DNA of 64,000 nt from Maribellus maritimus (GTDB taxonomy: Bacteria; Bacteroidota; Bacteroidia; Bacteroidales; Prolixibacteraceae), in NCBI RefSeq assembly GCF_022267315.1, contig NZ_JAIKLE010000004.1:1-64000 (forward strand), read 5' to 3'. Made by a program: the position numbers and the translations under genes. Position 1 is the stretch's first letter. Each line of letters begins with the position of its first letter. The notes below the pieces were generated by a model. It had not been told where the DNA came from and searched no databases. It was given only the letters and a program-made list of their open reading frames with translations. Below, one piece after another: positions 8,861-16,795 of the stretch.

Positions 8861-9508
8861 TTAATTGTTCTTGTTTGCCGCTCTAATGTTTGAGTTTACA
8901 TTTAATTTTTTGTAAATGTTTTTTACATGGGTATCTACTGTATTGTAACTTATGTTTAATTTTGCTGCCATTTCTTTTTTTGTAAATCCTGCTTTTAATA
9001 ATTGGAGCACCTCATTTTCTCTGCGGGTCAAATTATTTTTTTCCACAGGTTTTGGTTTGAAATGGTTTAGAATTTTTTGTGCCATTGATGGCGAAAAAAG
9101 CATTCCTCCAAGTTTTGCCTGTTCAATCGCGTTTTCCAAATGTTCAAAACAATCTGTTTTTAAAATGTAACCAACCGCACCTTTTTGAAGCGCTTCAAAA
9201 AGCATCTCGTCATCTTTAAACGATGTTAAAACTATTACCTTGAGATTGGGGTATTCTTTCAGGATGGATGGCAAAGCCTCCAACCCACTTTCTTGCGGAA
9301 GCTTGATGTCCAGCAACAGGATTTTTGCCAATCCCAAACTTTCCGAGTTCATTGCATCTTTGCAATTAAAAAAATGATGAATTATTTTGTGCTGGGAGCG
9401 AAATTTAAAAAAACTATATAAATATTTTACAAAATTCTCATTATCTTCAATAACTACTATCTTCGTAATTTGCTTCTTTTCGTCGGAATAGTTTTTATCT
9501 AATCCCAT
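8861..9508 (-). CDS. NarL/FixJ-type response regulator, orphan
   Basis: A 215-aa two-domain regulator. The receiver domain spans residues about 14-135, with acidic residues Glu21/Asp22, phosphoacceptor Asp67 (LLLDIKLP), the LTS switch threonine and Lys in GYILKTD. The LuxR-type HTH spans about 158-210 (LTRRENEVLQLLKAGFTKKEMA). It binds DNA when phosphorylated in the usual family model. No histidine kinase lies next to it, so the partner is elsewhere. Its start is the ATG at 9508. Confidence 0.9.
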   Translation of the reverse strand: MGLDKNYSDEKKQITKIVVIEDNENFVKYLYSFFKFRSQHKIIHHFFNCKDAMNSESLGLAKILLLDIKLPQESGLEALPSILKEYPNLKVIVLTSFKDDEMLFEALQKGAVGYILKTDCFEHLENAIEQAKLGGMLFSPSMAQKILNHFKPKPVEKNNLTRRENEVLQLLKAGFTKKEMAAKLNISYNTVDTHVKNIYKKLNVNSNIRAANKNN

Positions 9509-9727
9509 ATTTTGCGTTTTGGTCCTTTAATATCATATCAAAAGTAATATGTTTGTTCGATAATTAATAGAAATGATTACAAATTCAAATTAACATTTCG
9601 TTAAAAGTTTCGATTTATTATTTTTTCAGGAAGTATGGGCCGTAGGAATTTCTGTCCGTGAAAAGTAGATCCATAGTATATTTTGATTTTGTATTAAGAT
9701 GATGAACCCGGCGATTTGAAATGGAAT

Positions 9728-10189
9728 TTATTGGTAAATTAACGCTACTATTTTTTCCAGCCATTTGGCATCGGTTTCGTTAAACGAAGCCAGTTCGTTG
9801 CTGTCAACATCAAGAACTCCGCTGATCTCTCCCTTTTTGTTTTTTAGAGGAACAACAATCTCAGATTTTGAGCGCGAGTCGCAGGCAATGTGCCCGGGAA
9901 ATTGATGTACATCTTTTACGATTACCGTTTCTTTTTTGTTGAAGGCGGCCCAGCAAACACCTTTATCTTTTTCGAGAACCTGGCAGGCCACAGGTCCCTG
10001 ATACATATTTACAGTCATTTGGCCGTCCACCAGTAAATAAAAACCGGTCCAAAAAAAAGTATCCATTTTATGGTGTAGTACTGCAATAACGGTAGCCATT
10101 CTTGCCGAAGTGTTGTTGCTTTTTAAAACAAGCTCGCTTAGCTGTTTGTATATTCTGTTGTAACGCCCGTCTTTCTTTTTGTCTTCCAT
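9728..10189 (-). CDS. msrC: GAF-domain free methionine-R-sulfoxide reductase
   Basis: This protein reduces free L-methionine-R-sulfoxide. The GAF fold carries the three characteristic cysteines in the segments ACQVLEK, KGVCWAAF and GHIACDSRSKSEIVVP. An upstream in-frame start at 10228 would add 13 residues (MFFRRTNFFKIAN) that do not belong to the domain, so the ATG at 10189 (MEDKKKDGRYNR, 153 aa) is preferred. It is divergent from the DUF4870 gene. With MsrA at 636-1235 it covers both a protein-bound S-form and a free R-form repair activity. Confidence 0.88.
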   Translation of the reverse strand: MEDKKKDGRYNRIYKQLSELVLKSNNTSARMATVIAVLHHKMDTFFWTGFYLLVDGQMTVNMYQGPVACQVLEKDKGVCWAAFNKKETVIVKDVHQFPGHIACDSRSKSEIVVPLKNKKGEISGVLDVDSNELASFNETDAKWLEKIVALIYQ

Positions 10190-10264
10190 ATTGGCAATTT
10201 TGAAAAAATTCGTTCTGCGAAAAAACAAAAAATGTTTAATTTAGATGAATAAAACCTTAAAATT

Positions 10265-10621
10265 ATGGAACGAATAGTTACCGATCCGAATGAGAAACAA
10301 TGGGGAATGTTTGTTCACCTGGCAGCGCTGGCAACATTAATCGGAATTCCGTTAGGAAACGTAATTGGGCCTCTGATTATTTATCTGATAAAAAAAGACG
10401 AATACGAATTTGTAAATGAAACCGGAAAAGAGGTTCTTAATTTTCAGATTACATGGACACTGATTCTTATTGTTTCAGTTTTGTTTATAATTGTTGGAAT
10501 TGGAATCTTACTTTTGGTTGGATTTGGAATTGCCTGGTTAATTTTAGTGATTATGGGAACCGTTGCGGCGAATAACGGACAACATTACAAATACCCGCTG
10601 ACATTTAAATTTTTTAACTGA
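10265..10621 (+). CDS. DUF4870 membrane protein
   Basis: A 118-aa small membrane protein of the DUF4870 (Tic20-like) family: the FVHLAALATLIGIPLGNVIGPLIIYLIKK start, the central EVLNFQITW segment and the final long hydrophobic pair of helices are characteristic. Function is unknown in the family. The next gene starts 5 bp downstream, suggesting one transcript. Confidence 0.85.
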   Translation: MERIVTDPNEKQWGMFVHLAALATLIGIPLGNVIGPLIIYLIKKDEYEFVNETGKEVLNFQITWTLILIVSVLFIIVGIGILLLVGFGIAWLILVIMGTVAANNGQHYKYPLTFKFFN

Positions 10622-10626
10622 TTATT

Positions 10627-11118
10627 TTGAAAAAAAATCCGGAGATTCAAAAGATTGATAAAAAGTTACTTGCCGATGTAATCGGCGAAGCACAAAAAAG
10701 AGAACGAAAGCGCGCGAATTATAATTTTCATTTTACATACGACGACCCAATTAACAGGATGCTCAATGCATTTGAGCCGGGTACATACGTGCAGCCGCAC
10801 AAACACGAAAATCCGGATAAACGCGAAGTTTTTCTCCTGTTAAAGGGAAAACTTACTATGATTTTTTTTAATGACTTAGGTGAAATCACGGAACAAGTAA
10901 TTTTGCATCATTCAACCGGAATTTACGGAGTGGAAGTGCCTCCGAAAGTTTGGCATACTGTCGTTTCGCTGGAATCAGGTACTGTTGTTTACGAAATTAA
11001 AGATGGGCCGTATGTTCAGGCCGATGATAAAAATTTTGCTTCATGGGCGCCTAAGGAAGGTGAAGCAGGCTGCGCTGAATATCTTGATAAATTGATAAAG
11101 GAGTTAGAACTGATGTAA
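10627..11118 (+). CDS. WbuC-family cupin protein
   Basis: A 163-aa cupin-fold metalloprotein. The first cupin motif is GTYVQPHKHENPDKREVFLLLKG (shared His-Glu metal ligands in PHKHE..E), and the second His lies in PPKVWHTVV. In other bacteria WbuC proteins occur in O-antigen clusters with unclear function; here no polysaccharide genes are adjacent. The start codon is TTG at 10627, five bases after the preceding stop; the next in-frame Met would cut into the domain, so TTG is the best choice. Confidence 0.8.
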   Translation: MKKNPEIQKIDKKLLADVIGEAQKRERKRANYNFHFTYDDPINRMLNAFEPGTYVQPHKHENPDKREVFLLLKGKLTMIFFNDLGEITEQVILHHSTGIYGVEVPPKVWHTVVSLESGTVVYEIKDGPYVQADDKNFASWAPKEGEAGCAEYLDKLIKELELM

Positions 11119-11169
11119 TTTCATCTGGTTTTTCATTTTCCGAAATTCGTAAATCGTTTACATTTTCCT

Positions 11170-11177
11170 TACTTTTG
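11170..11177 (+). promoter_or_regulatory. Predicted hisS promoter -7 box
   Basis: TACTTTTG matches the Bacteroidota -7 consensus TAnnTTTG exactly and lies 20 bp before the preferred hisS start codon, giving a short leader. A -33 TTG at the expected distance is not evident. Confidence 0.4.
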
Positions 11178-11197
11178 TCCCCTTAAAATTGAAAAGG

Positions 11198-12559
11198 ATG
11201 GCACAAAAACCTTCTATTCCCAAGGGAACGCGCGATTTTTCACCAATTGAAATGGTGAAACGAAATTATATTTTCGATACCATAAAAGATGTTTTTCGGT
11301 TGTACGGTTTTCAGTCGATTGAAACACCGGCAATGGAAAATCTTTCCACGTTGATGGGAAAATACGGGGAAGAAGGTGATAAACTCTTATTCAAGATTTT
11401 GAATTCGGGAGATTTTGTGTCAAAAGTTTCTAATGAGGTTTACGCTGAAAAAGATTCAGTTAAACTGACTTCGGAAATTTCAGAAAAAGGATTACGTTAC
11501 GACTTAACTGTTCCGTTTGCGCGCTTTGTGGTGCAATACCGAAACGATATTACTTTCCCGTTTAAACGTTACCAGATTCAGCCGGTTTGGCGTGCCGATC
11601 GTCCGCAAAAAGGACGTTATCGCGAATTTTACCAATGCGATGTGGATGTAATTGGCAGTAACAGTTTGCTCAATGAAATGGAGTTGGTGCAAATCATCGA
11701 CGATGTTTTTGCTCAGCTGAAAATTAATACTGTTGTAAAAATTAATAACCGGAAAATTTTAGCAGGAATTGCTGAAATTATTGGTGAAAATGAACGGATT
11801 GTTGATATTACCGTTGCCATCGATAAACTGGAAAAAATTGGCCTGGAAAAAGTAAATCAGGAGCTTTCAGAAAAAGGAGTTTCCGATGAGGCGATTCAAA
11901 AATTGCAACCTATTTTAGCTTTGGAAGGAAGTTCTGCTGAAAAAATTACTCAACTCGAAAATGTTCTGGCTGCTTCAGAAATTGGAATAAAGGGAGTGGA
12001 GGAAATTAAAACATTATTTGGCTATGTTGAAAGACTTGATTTGCAAACAGAGGTGGAGTTGGATTTAACGCTTGCCCGTGGCTTAAACTATTACACCGGT
12101 GCAATTTTCGAAGTAAAAGCCAAAGATGTTGCCATTGGAAGTATCTGCGGTGGAGGGAGATACGATGACTTAACCGGGATTTTTGGCCTGCCCGATGTTT
12201 CCGGAGTTGGTGTTTCGTTTGGTGCCGAGCGTATTTTTGATGTGCTTACTCAACTCGATCTTTTCCCTCAGGAATCGTTGGAAACAACAAAAGTAATGTT
12301 TGTAAATTTTGGTGAAAAAGAAGAAGCGTACTGTTTGCCGGTTTTGGCTCAGCTTCGGAAAAACAATATAAATGCCGAGATATTTCCTGAAAATGCCAAA
12401 ATGAAAAAGCAGATGAATTATGCCAATAAAAAGGATATTCCCTATGTGGTTTTGGCTGGCGAATCAGAAATGAACGAGGGAAAATTTACTTTGAAAAATA
12501 TGGAGAGCGGCGAGCAAAAAAGTGTGACCGCCGAAGAACTGATAAAAATCCTTTCCTAA
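11198..12559 (+). CDS. hisS: Histidyl-tRNA synthetase
   Basis: A 453-aa class II aminoacyl-tRNA synthetase that charges tRNA-His. Visible features are PKGTRDFSP at the N-terminus, motif 2 around [14 protein letters not shown], the His-specific [14 protein letters not shown], and the GGGRYDDL block with motif 3 [11 protein letters not shown]. The C-terminal 90 residues form the anticodon-binding domain. An upstream TTG at 11189 would add MKR; the ATG at 11198, just after AAAAGG, is preferred. Confidence 0.97.
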   Translation: MAQKPSIPKGTRDFSPIEMVKRNYIFDTIKDVFRLYGFQSIETPAMENLSTLMGKYGEEGDKLLFKILNSGDFVSKVSNEVYAEKDSVKLTSEISEKGLRYDLTVPFARFVVQYRNDITFPFKRYQIQPVWRADRPQKGRYREFYQCDVDVIGSNSLLNEMELVQIIDDVFAQLKINTVVKINNRKILAGIAEIIGENERIVDITVAIDKLEKIGLEKVNQELSEKGVSDEAIQKLQPILALEGSSAEKITQLENVLAASEIGIKGVEEIKTLFGYVERLDLQTEVELDLTLARGLNYYTGAIFEVKAKDVAIGSICGGGRYDDLTGIFGLPDVSGVGVSFGAERIFDVLTQLDLFPQESLETTKVMFVNFGEKEEAYCLPVLAQLRKNNINAEIFPENAKMKKQMNYANKKDIPYVVLAGESEMNEGKFTLKNMESGEQKSVTAEELIKILS

Positions 12560-12676
12560 TCATTCTACTTCTACGAAATTGCTTCAAAATTGAGGCGATG
12601 ATCTTAAAATTCAGATTTGTAAAAAGTGCCGGGGGAGACATCAGGTTTCCCTGATTGTTTGGCTGCGCTAACTGTG

Positions 12677-12706
12677 TCGTCATCCTGAGCGAAGTAGAAG
12701 GATGTT
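12677..12706. repeat. Small inverted repeat of the CATCCTGAGCGAAG type
   Basis: The hisS-hutH spacer holds CATCCT at 12681-12686 and AGGATG at 12699-12704 around the loop GAGCGAAGTAGA. Sequences of this type (GTCATCCTGAGCGAAG...AGGAT) recur in intergenic regions of many bacteria. Only one copy is present in this window. Confidence 0.45.
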
Positions 12707-12773
12707 GTTTACTATCCTCACAGTTGGACTTTTAAAATCAACTTTTTCTTTTTACAAATTTTTAAATTTTGTC

Positions 12774-14285
12774 ATGGCAAATCATACATTTCAAATAACA
12801 CCCGAAAATCTCACTTTTGAACAAATTCAGGAAATTCTTGAAAATAACATTAAACTCGAACTTTCAGAAAAGTCAAAGCAACTCATTATAACAAGTAAAA
12901 ATTATCTCGATAAAAAATTAGAAGAGTCTGAAAAGCCGTTGTACGGAATAAACACTGGTTTTGGAGCTTTGTGTGATATAGAAATTTCGAAAGACGAATT
13001 AAGTAAATTGCAGGAAAATCTGGTGATTTCGCACGCCTGTAATGTTGGGCCTGAAGTCCCGGCTGAGGTTGTAAAATTGATGCTGCTGTTAAAAGCACAT
13101 GCACTATCAAAAGGAAATTCAGCAGTACAATTAAAAACTGTTCAGCGAATTATCGATTTGTTTAACAACAATATATTACCGGTAGTTTGCGAACAAGGTT
13201 CACTGGGAGCCAGTGGCGATTTGGCTCCGTTGGCAATGTTGTTTTTACCTTTGCTTGGCTTAGGAGAGGTATATTTTGAAGGCCAAAAAGTTGCTTCAAA
13301 ATCAGTGCTGAAGAGAATGGAGTGGAAGCCTGTAAAACTGGAAGCAAAAGAAGGATTGGCACTTTTGAATGGAACTCAGTTTATGAGTGCTCACGGTGTT
13401 TATACTTTGCTGAAAACCTTTCGGATTATCGATCAGGGTGACATAATTGGAGCACTTTCACTGGATGCTTTTGACGGTTTGATTGAACCTTTTGGCGAAA
13501 ATATTCAGCGAATCCGCCCACACAAAGGACAAGCAACAACGGCAGCAAATTTCAGAATGATTTTGGAAAGAAGCGAGATGCAGTTGAAAGAAAAAGAACA
13601 CATTCAGGACCCCTATTCTTTCCGTTGTATACCGCAGGTTCATGGAGCAGTGAAAGATGCAGTAAATTATGTTGCCGGAGTTTTTGAAACTGAAATAAAT
13701 TCGGTGACTGATAATCCGACGGTTTTTCCTGACGAAGACCAAATTGTTTCCGGTGGAAATTTTCATGGTGAACCACTGGCTTTGGCACTTGATTTTCTTG
13801 CTATTGCACTGAGCGAGTTGGGAAGTATTTCGGAGCGACGAACTTATCGTTTAATTTCAGGCGAGCGGGGACTACCTGAGTTTTTGGTGGCAAAACCCGG
13901 ATTGAATTCCGGTTTTATGATTCCACAATATGCAGCGGCTTCCATTGTCAGTCAGAATAAACAATATGCTACGCCGGCTTCTGTTGATTCTATCCCTTCT
14001 TCCAACGAACAGGAAGACCATGTAAGTATGGGAGGAAATGCGGCAACTAAAGCACTAAAAGTTGTGTTGAATACTGAAAAAATTTTAGCGATAGAACTGT
14101 ACAACGCCGCGCAGGCCATGGATTTTAGAAAGCCGGTGCACACGTCGCCTTTTCTTGAGAAATTTTTAACGGAATATCGGAAAATGGTAGCTTTTGTTAA
14201 TCACGATGTGTTAATGTACCAGGGAATTAATAAGACCGTTGAGTTTTTAAATACAACCGAAATAAAAAAGCTGGAAGTTAATTAA
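12774..14285 (+). CDS. hutH: Histidine ammonia-lyase
   Basis: A 503-aa aromatic-amino-acid lyase that deaminates histidine to urocanate. The MIO prosthetic group forms from Ala-Ser-Gly in GSLGASGDLAPLA; YGINTGFG, the central QDPYSFRCIPQVHGA segment and the late SSNEQEDHVSMGGNAA segment are strongly conserved. The frame is open from 12702, but that start lies inside the CATCCT repeat; ATG at 12774 (MANHTFQITPENL) gives the normal length. No hutU, hutI or hutC is adjacent, so histidine degradation genes are dispersed. Tyrosine- or phenylalanine-specific relatives exist, so specificity rests on family resemblance. Confidence 0.9.
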   Translation: MANHTFQITPENLTFEQIQEILENNIKLELSEKSKQLIITSKNYLDKKLEESEKPLYGINTGFGALCDIEISKDELSKLQENLVISHACNVGPEVPAEVVKLMLLLKAHALSKGNSAVQLKTVQRIIDLFNNNILPVVCEQGSLGASGDLAPLAMLFLPLLGLGEVYFEGQKVASKSVLKRMEWKPVKLEAKEGLALLNGTQFMSAHGVYTLLKTFRIIDQGDIIGALSLDAFDGLIEPFGENIQRIRPHKGQATTAANFRMILERSEMQLKEKEHIQDPYSFRCIPQVHGAVKDAVNYVAGVFETEINSVTDNPTVFPDEDQIVSGGNFHGEPLALALDFLAIALSELGSISERRTYRLISGERGLPEFLVAKPGLNSGFMIPQYAAASIVSQNKQYATPASVDSIPSSNEQEDHVSMGGNAATKALKVVLNTEKILAIELYNAAQAMDFRKPVHTSPFLEKFLTEYRKMVAFVNHDVLMYQGINKTVEFLNTTEIKKLEVN

Positions 14286-14298
14286 CCTCCAGCTCTTT
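14269..14298 (+). terminator. Hairpin at end of hutH
   Basis: AGCTGGAAGTT (14269-14279) pairs with AACCTCCAGCT (14284-14294) with one wobble, overlapping the hutH stop codon. The following T-rich tract is short, so termination may be partial. Confidence 0.5.
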
Positions 14299-14348
14299 AT
14301 GTCGATTTTGAAAAATTTTGGCAGAATGATAAAATCCTGAAGAACAGC

Positions 14349-14645
14349 TTAAATTGATTCGGTTTCTACAACTTTCGACAGAATTTCAGAGTACGGCAAC
14401 AACAGGTATTTTTTACCGTCGAAGTCGATTTCTGTTCCTGCAAATCTTTTGTAAAGAACCTCGTCACCTGGCGCTATTTCTGCATTTTCGATGTTACTTA
14501 TTGCAACAACTTTAGCAACTTCCTGCTTTTCTTTTGCAGAATCGGGAATAATAATCCCAGAAGCGGTTGTTTGTTCTGAGTTGTCTTCTGTCAGTTCCAG
14601 CAGAACATTTTGGTTAATAGGCTGTAATTCTTTCATTTTTACCAT
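14349..14645 (-). CDS. groES: GroES-like co-chaperonin, solitary
   Basis: A 98-aa Hsp10-family protein: PINQNVLLEL at the start, a mobile-loop-like TTASGIIIPDSAKEKQEVAKVV, and the conserved GDEVLYKRFAGTEIDFDGKKYLLL core. It would cap GroEL, but no groEL is present within the window, so it may be a second groES paralogue. Either ATG at 14645 or at 14636 could start it. It lies between hutH and the thioredoxin gene and could be transcribed on its own. Confidence 0.85.
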   Translation of the reverse strand: MVKMKELQPINQNVLLELTEDNSEQTTASGIIIPDSAKEKQEVAKVVAISNIENAEIAPGDEVLYKRFAGTEIDFDGKKYLLLPYSEILSKVVETESI

Positions 14646-14672
14646 TCTTTAAAATTAATAGTTAATAATAAA

Positions 14673-15188
14673 CTAATTTGAAGTTAACAAAATTTTGTCA
14701 ATATTATCTTTGAACATTTGTTTTGTATCCTCTTTCGAACGGGCTATCCCTGAAGTCATCACAGGTTTCCCATCTTTTGGAATATACAGAAACGCCGGTA
14801 TTCCGCTAATCCCGAAAACACCTGCGAGTTCTCTTTCTACCTGTGTGTCGATTTTATACACTGTGATTTTTCCGGCATACTCTTTTGAAATTTCTTCCAG
14901 AATTGGCGATGCGATTTTACACGGGCCACACCAGTCGGCATAGAAGTCGATAAGCGCAGGTTTATCACCTTTAAAATTCCATTCCTGTGGTGAGTTTTGG
15001 TAATCCCACACTTCACTTAAAAATTTTTCTTTTGTGAGTTTTACCGAGCCACCTTCGTCACTTGCCTTAGCACTTACTGATTCTGTTGGTGCTTCCGCTT
15101 TTTCGTTGCTTTTATTTTTTGCCTGGCTTGCATTGCAGCTTTGCAACGATATAACTGCAACCGCCAGTATGAATACCAATTTTTTCAT
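14673..15188 (-). CDS. Thioredoxin-family lipoprotein
   Basis: A 171-aa lipoprotein: signal residues 1-17 with lipobox LQSC (Cys18), a low-complexity lysine/glutamate/serine linker (about 19-55), then a thioredoxin domain with active site WCGPCK and the cis-Pro loop GISGIPAFLYI. It should catalyse disulfide reduction at the periplasmic face of a membrane. It starts 12 bp downstream of the thioredoxin-glutaredoxin gene, so the two form an operon. Confidence 0.9.
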   Translation of the reverse strand: MKKLVFILAVAVISLQSCNASQAKNKSNEKAEAPTESVSAKASDEGGSVKLTKEKFLSEVWDYQNSPQEWNFKGDKPALIDFYADWCGPCKIASPILEEISKEYAGKITVYKIDTQVERELAGVFGISGIPAFLYIPKDGKPVMTSGIARSKEDTKQMFKDNIDKILLTSN

Positions 15189-15200
15189 GTTATTGTGATT

Positions 15201-15779
15201 TTAATTTATTCCTAATAAAGTGTTTATTCTGTTTCTGTCGAACCCAACAATTATTTCTCCGTTAATATCGGTTTGCGGAACTCCCTGCTGTCCGCTTCTC
15301 CTGACCATTTCTTCCGCTGCTTTCTGGTCTTTCGAAACATCAACTTCGCGGTATCTGATTCCGTTTTCCTGTAAATGTCTTTTTATGGTATTACACCATG
15401 TGCAGGTTGGAGTGGTATAAACTGTTACATTTTTTTGCGGTTTCCCTTCACCGTTTCCAGCCAACACAAAAGCAACTTTTTCAAAAATGGCGTTAAATTG
15501 TTCCGGTTGATGACATCCTTTTACCACATTTTTTAATGTTCCTTTTTCAAAGTTCAACAGTGAGGGAACACTGGTGATTTTATATTCCGGATGAATATCA
15601 CGAACTTCATTTACATCAGCATAACAAAGAACAATTTTATCTGCTTTTGGTGCAGCTTTTTGATAGTTCTCAAATGCACAATCGCTTTGAGATGAGTCTT
15701 TTTTATATAACAATAACCAAACGTTTTCGTTCGGTTGCAGTACCTCTTTTAAGTTGTTTAAAGATTCAATTTTTTTCAT
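15201..15779 (-). CDS. Thioredoxin-like/glutaredoxin fusion protein
   Basis: A 192-aa protein with two modules. Residues about 1-105 resemble a thioredoxin fold (cis-Pro in ITSVPSLLNF) but have SDCAF where CxxC is expected, leaving one cysteine. Residues about 115-192 are a glutaredoxin/NrdH-like domain with CTWC (TTPTCTWCNTIKRHL), a QQGVPQTDING cis-Pro loop and a GFDRNRI end. No signal peptide is present, so it is likely cytoplasmic, in contrast to the exported thioredoxin encoded just downstream. The partner substrate is unknown. Confidence 0.82.
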   Translation of the reverse strand: MKKIESLNNLKEVLQPNENVWLLLYKKDSSQSDCAFENYQKAAPKADKIVLCYADVNEVRDIHPEYKITSVPSLLNFEKGTLKNVVKGCHQPEQFNAIFEKVAFVLAGNGEGKPQKNVTVYTTPTCTWCNTIKRHLQENGIRYREVDVSKDQKAAEEMVRRSGQQGVPQTDINGEIIVGFDRNRINTLLGIN

Positions 15780-15961
15780 TTTTCAAATATATCTAAATAT
15801 TTATATATATAAAAACGTAGTTAGCAATTGTTGTGCCAATCTAAAATTGAAACCTATTTTGGCAGATGAAGATAAAAAAAATGTCATATTTTTTGATTGA
15901 CGCAACCTTAGTCTTGCCTTTTTAGTCTTAAGCACGTGAAACAATTAAAATTTAATGAACT

Positions 15962-16666
15962 ATGAAGAGAACTGTATTTGCAATGTTAATTGCATCTATA
16001 TTTTTGGTAACAGGATGTTTGGAAGATGATGATTATTATTCATTGTCAGACATGTGGGTTGGCTTTGGCATTTTTCAGGAAACGGAATCAAATGCCAACG
16101 GGTATAGAATTGTTATGGATAATGATGATTTGCTGATACCTGTAACCTCTAGTTTTAATGTATTTCATTACGTGGAAGACGGGGACAGAGTTTTAGTGAA
16201 TTACACAATTTTGGATGACAATTCAGGTGAAGGAGAAGAAGCTACTGAATATTATATAAAACTTAATTCAGTAAAGAAAATTTTGATGAAGGGAATTCTC
16301 GACGTTACCGAGGAAAATAACGACAGTATCGGTAACGATCCTATTAACGTGATTGATGTTTGGATGACTGACAGCTTGTTAAATTTTGAACTGAAATACT
16401 GGGGAAGCAGTAAGGTTCATTTTATAAACCTGGTAAAACACCCCGGCGAGTTAACAAGCGATAGTCAGCCTGTTGAGTTGGAGTTAAGACACAATAACAA
16501 TGGAGACGATGAAAGTATTCCTTATAAAGCATTTGTCTCATTCAACCTGGGAGAACTTGAAATTTCCGGGCTGGATTCGGTTCAATTCAGGGTGACAGGA
16601 ACTGACTATAATAATGGAGAATTTGACTACGATGGTGTTTATCACTACGGCGAAAACAGCGATTAG
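15962..16666 (+). CDS. NigD-like lipoprotein
   Basis: A 234-aa lipoprotein with lipobox VTGC (Cys19) followed by acidic EDDDYYSLSDMW, a pattern typical of NigD-like proteins. The body is rich in short beta strands and Asn/Asp/Glu. NigD-like proteins are common surface or periplasmic lipoproteins of Bacteroidales without a defined activity. It is followed by a strong terminator at 16691, so it is monocistronic. Confidence 0.8.
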   Translation: MKRTVFAMLIASIFLVTGCLEDDDYYSLSDMWVGFGIFQETESNANGYRIVMDNDDLLIPVTSSFNVFHYVEDGDRVLVNYTILDDNSGEGEEATEYYIKLNSVKKILMKGILDVTEENNDSIGNDPINVIDVWMTDSLLNFELKYWGSSKVHFINLVKHPGELTSDSQPVELELRHNNNGDDESIPYKAFVSFNLGELEISGLDSVQFRVTGTDYNNGEFDYDGVYHYGENSD

Positions 16667-16690
16667 TTCTATGAGGTTTTGCAAATCGTA

Positions 16691-16720
16691 AAAGGTGTCT
16701 GAAAAGGCACCTTTTTTTGT
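16691..16720 (+). terminator. Rho-independent terminator after the NigD-like gene
   Basis: AAAGGTG (16691-16697) pairs with CACCTTT (16708-16714), followed by a run of T. It lies 25 bp past the stop codon. Confidence 0.8.
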
Positions 16721-16795
16721 TTTAATGGAAAATCGTTTCAGATGAAAATTCATTTTACTTATTTTGAATAAAATTCAATTTAAAGCATTTATAAA

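Noticed and set aside
12702-12773. Upstream in-frame extension of hutH
   Set aside because: The extra 24 codons begin inside the CATCCT repeat, encode no conserved residues, and HAL proteins of normal length start near the ATG at 12774.
13458-13788. Overlapping minus-strand frames within hutH
   Set aside because: They are shadows of the strongly conserved hutH frame and have no domain features.
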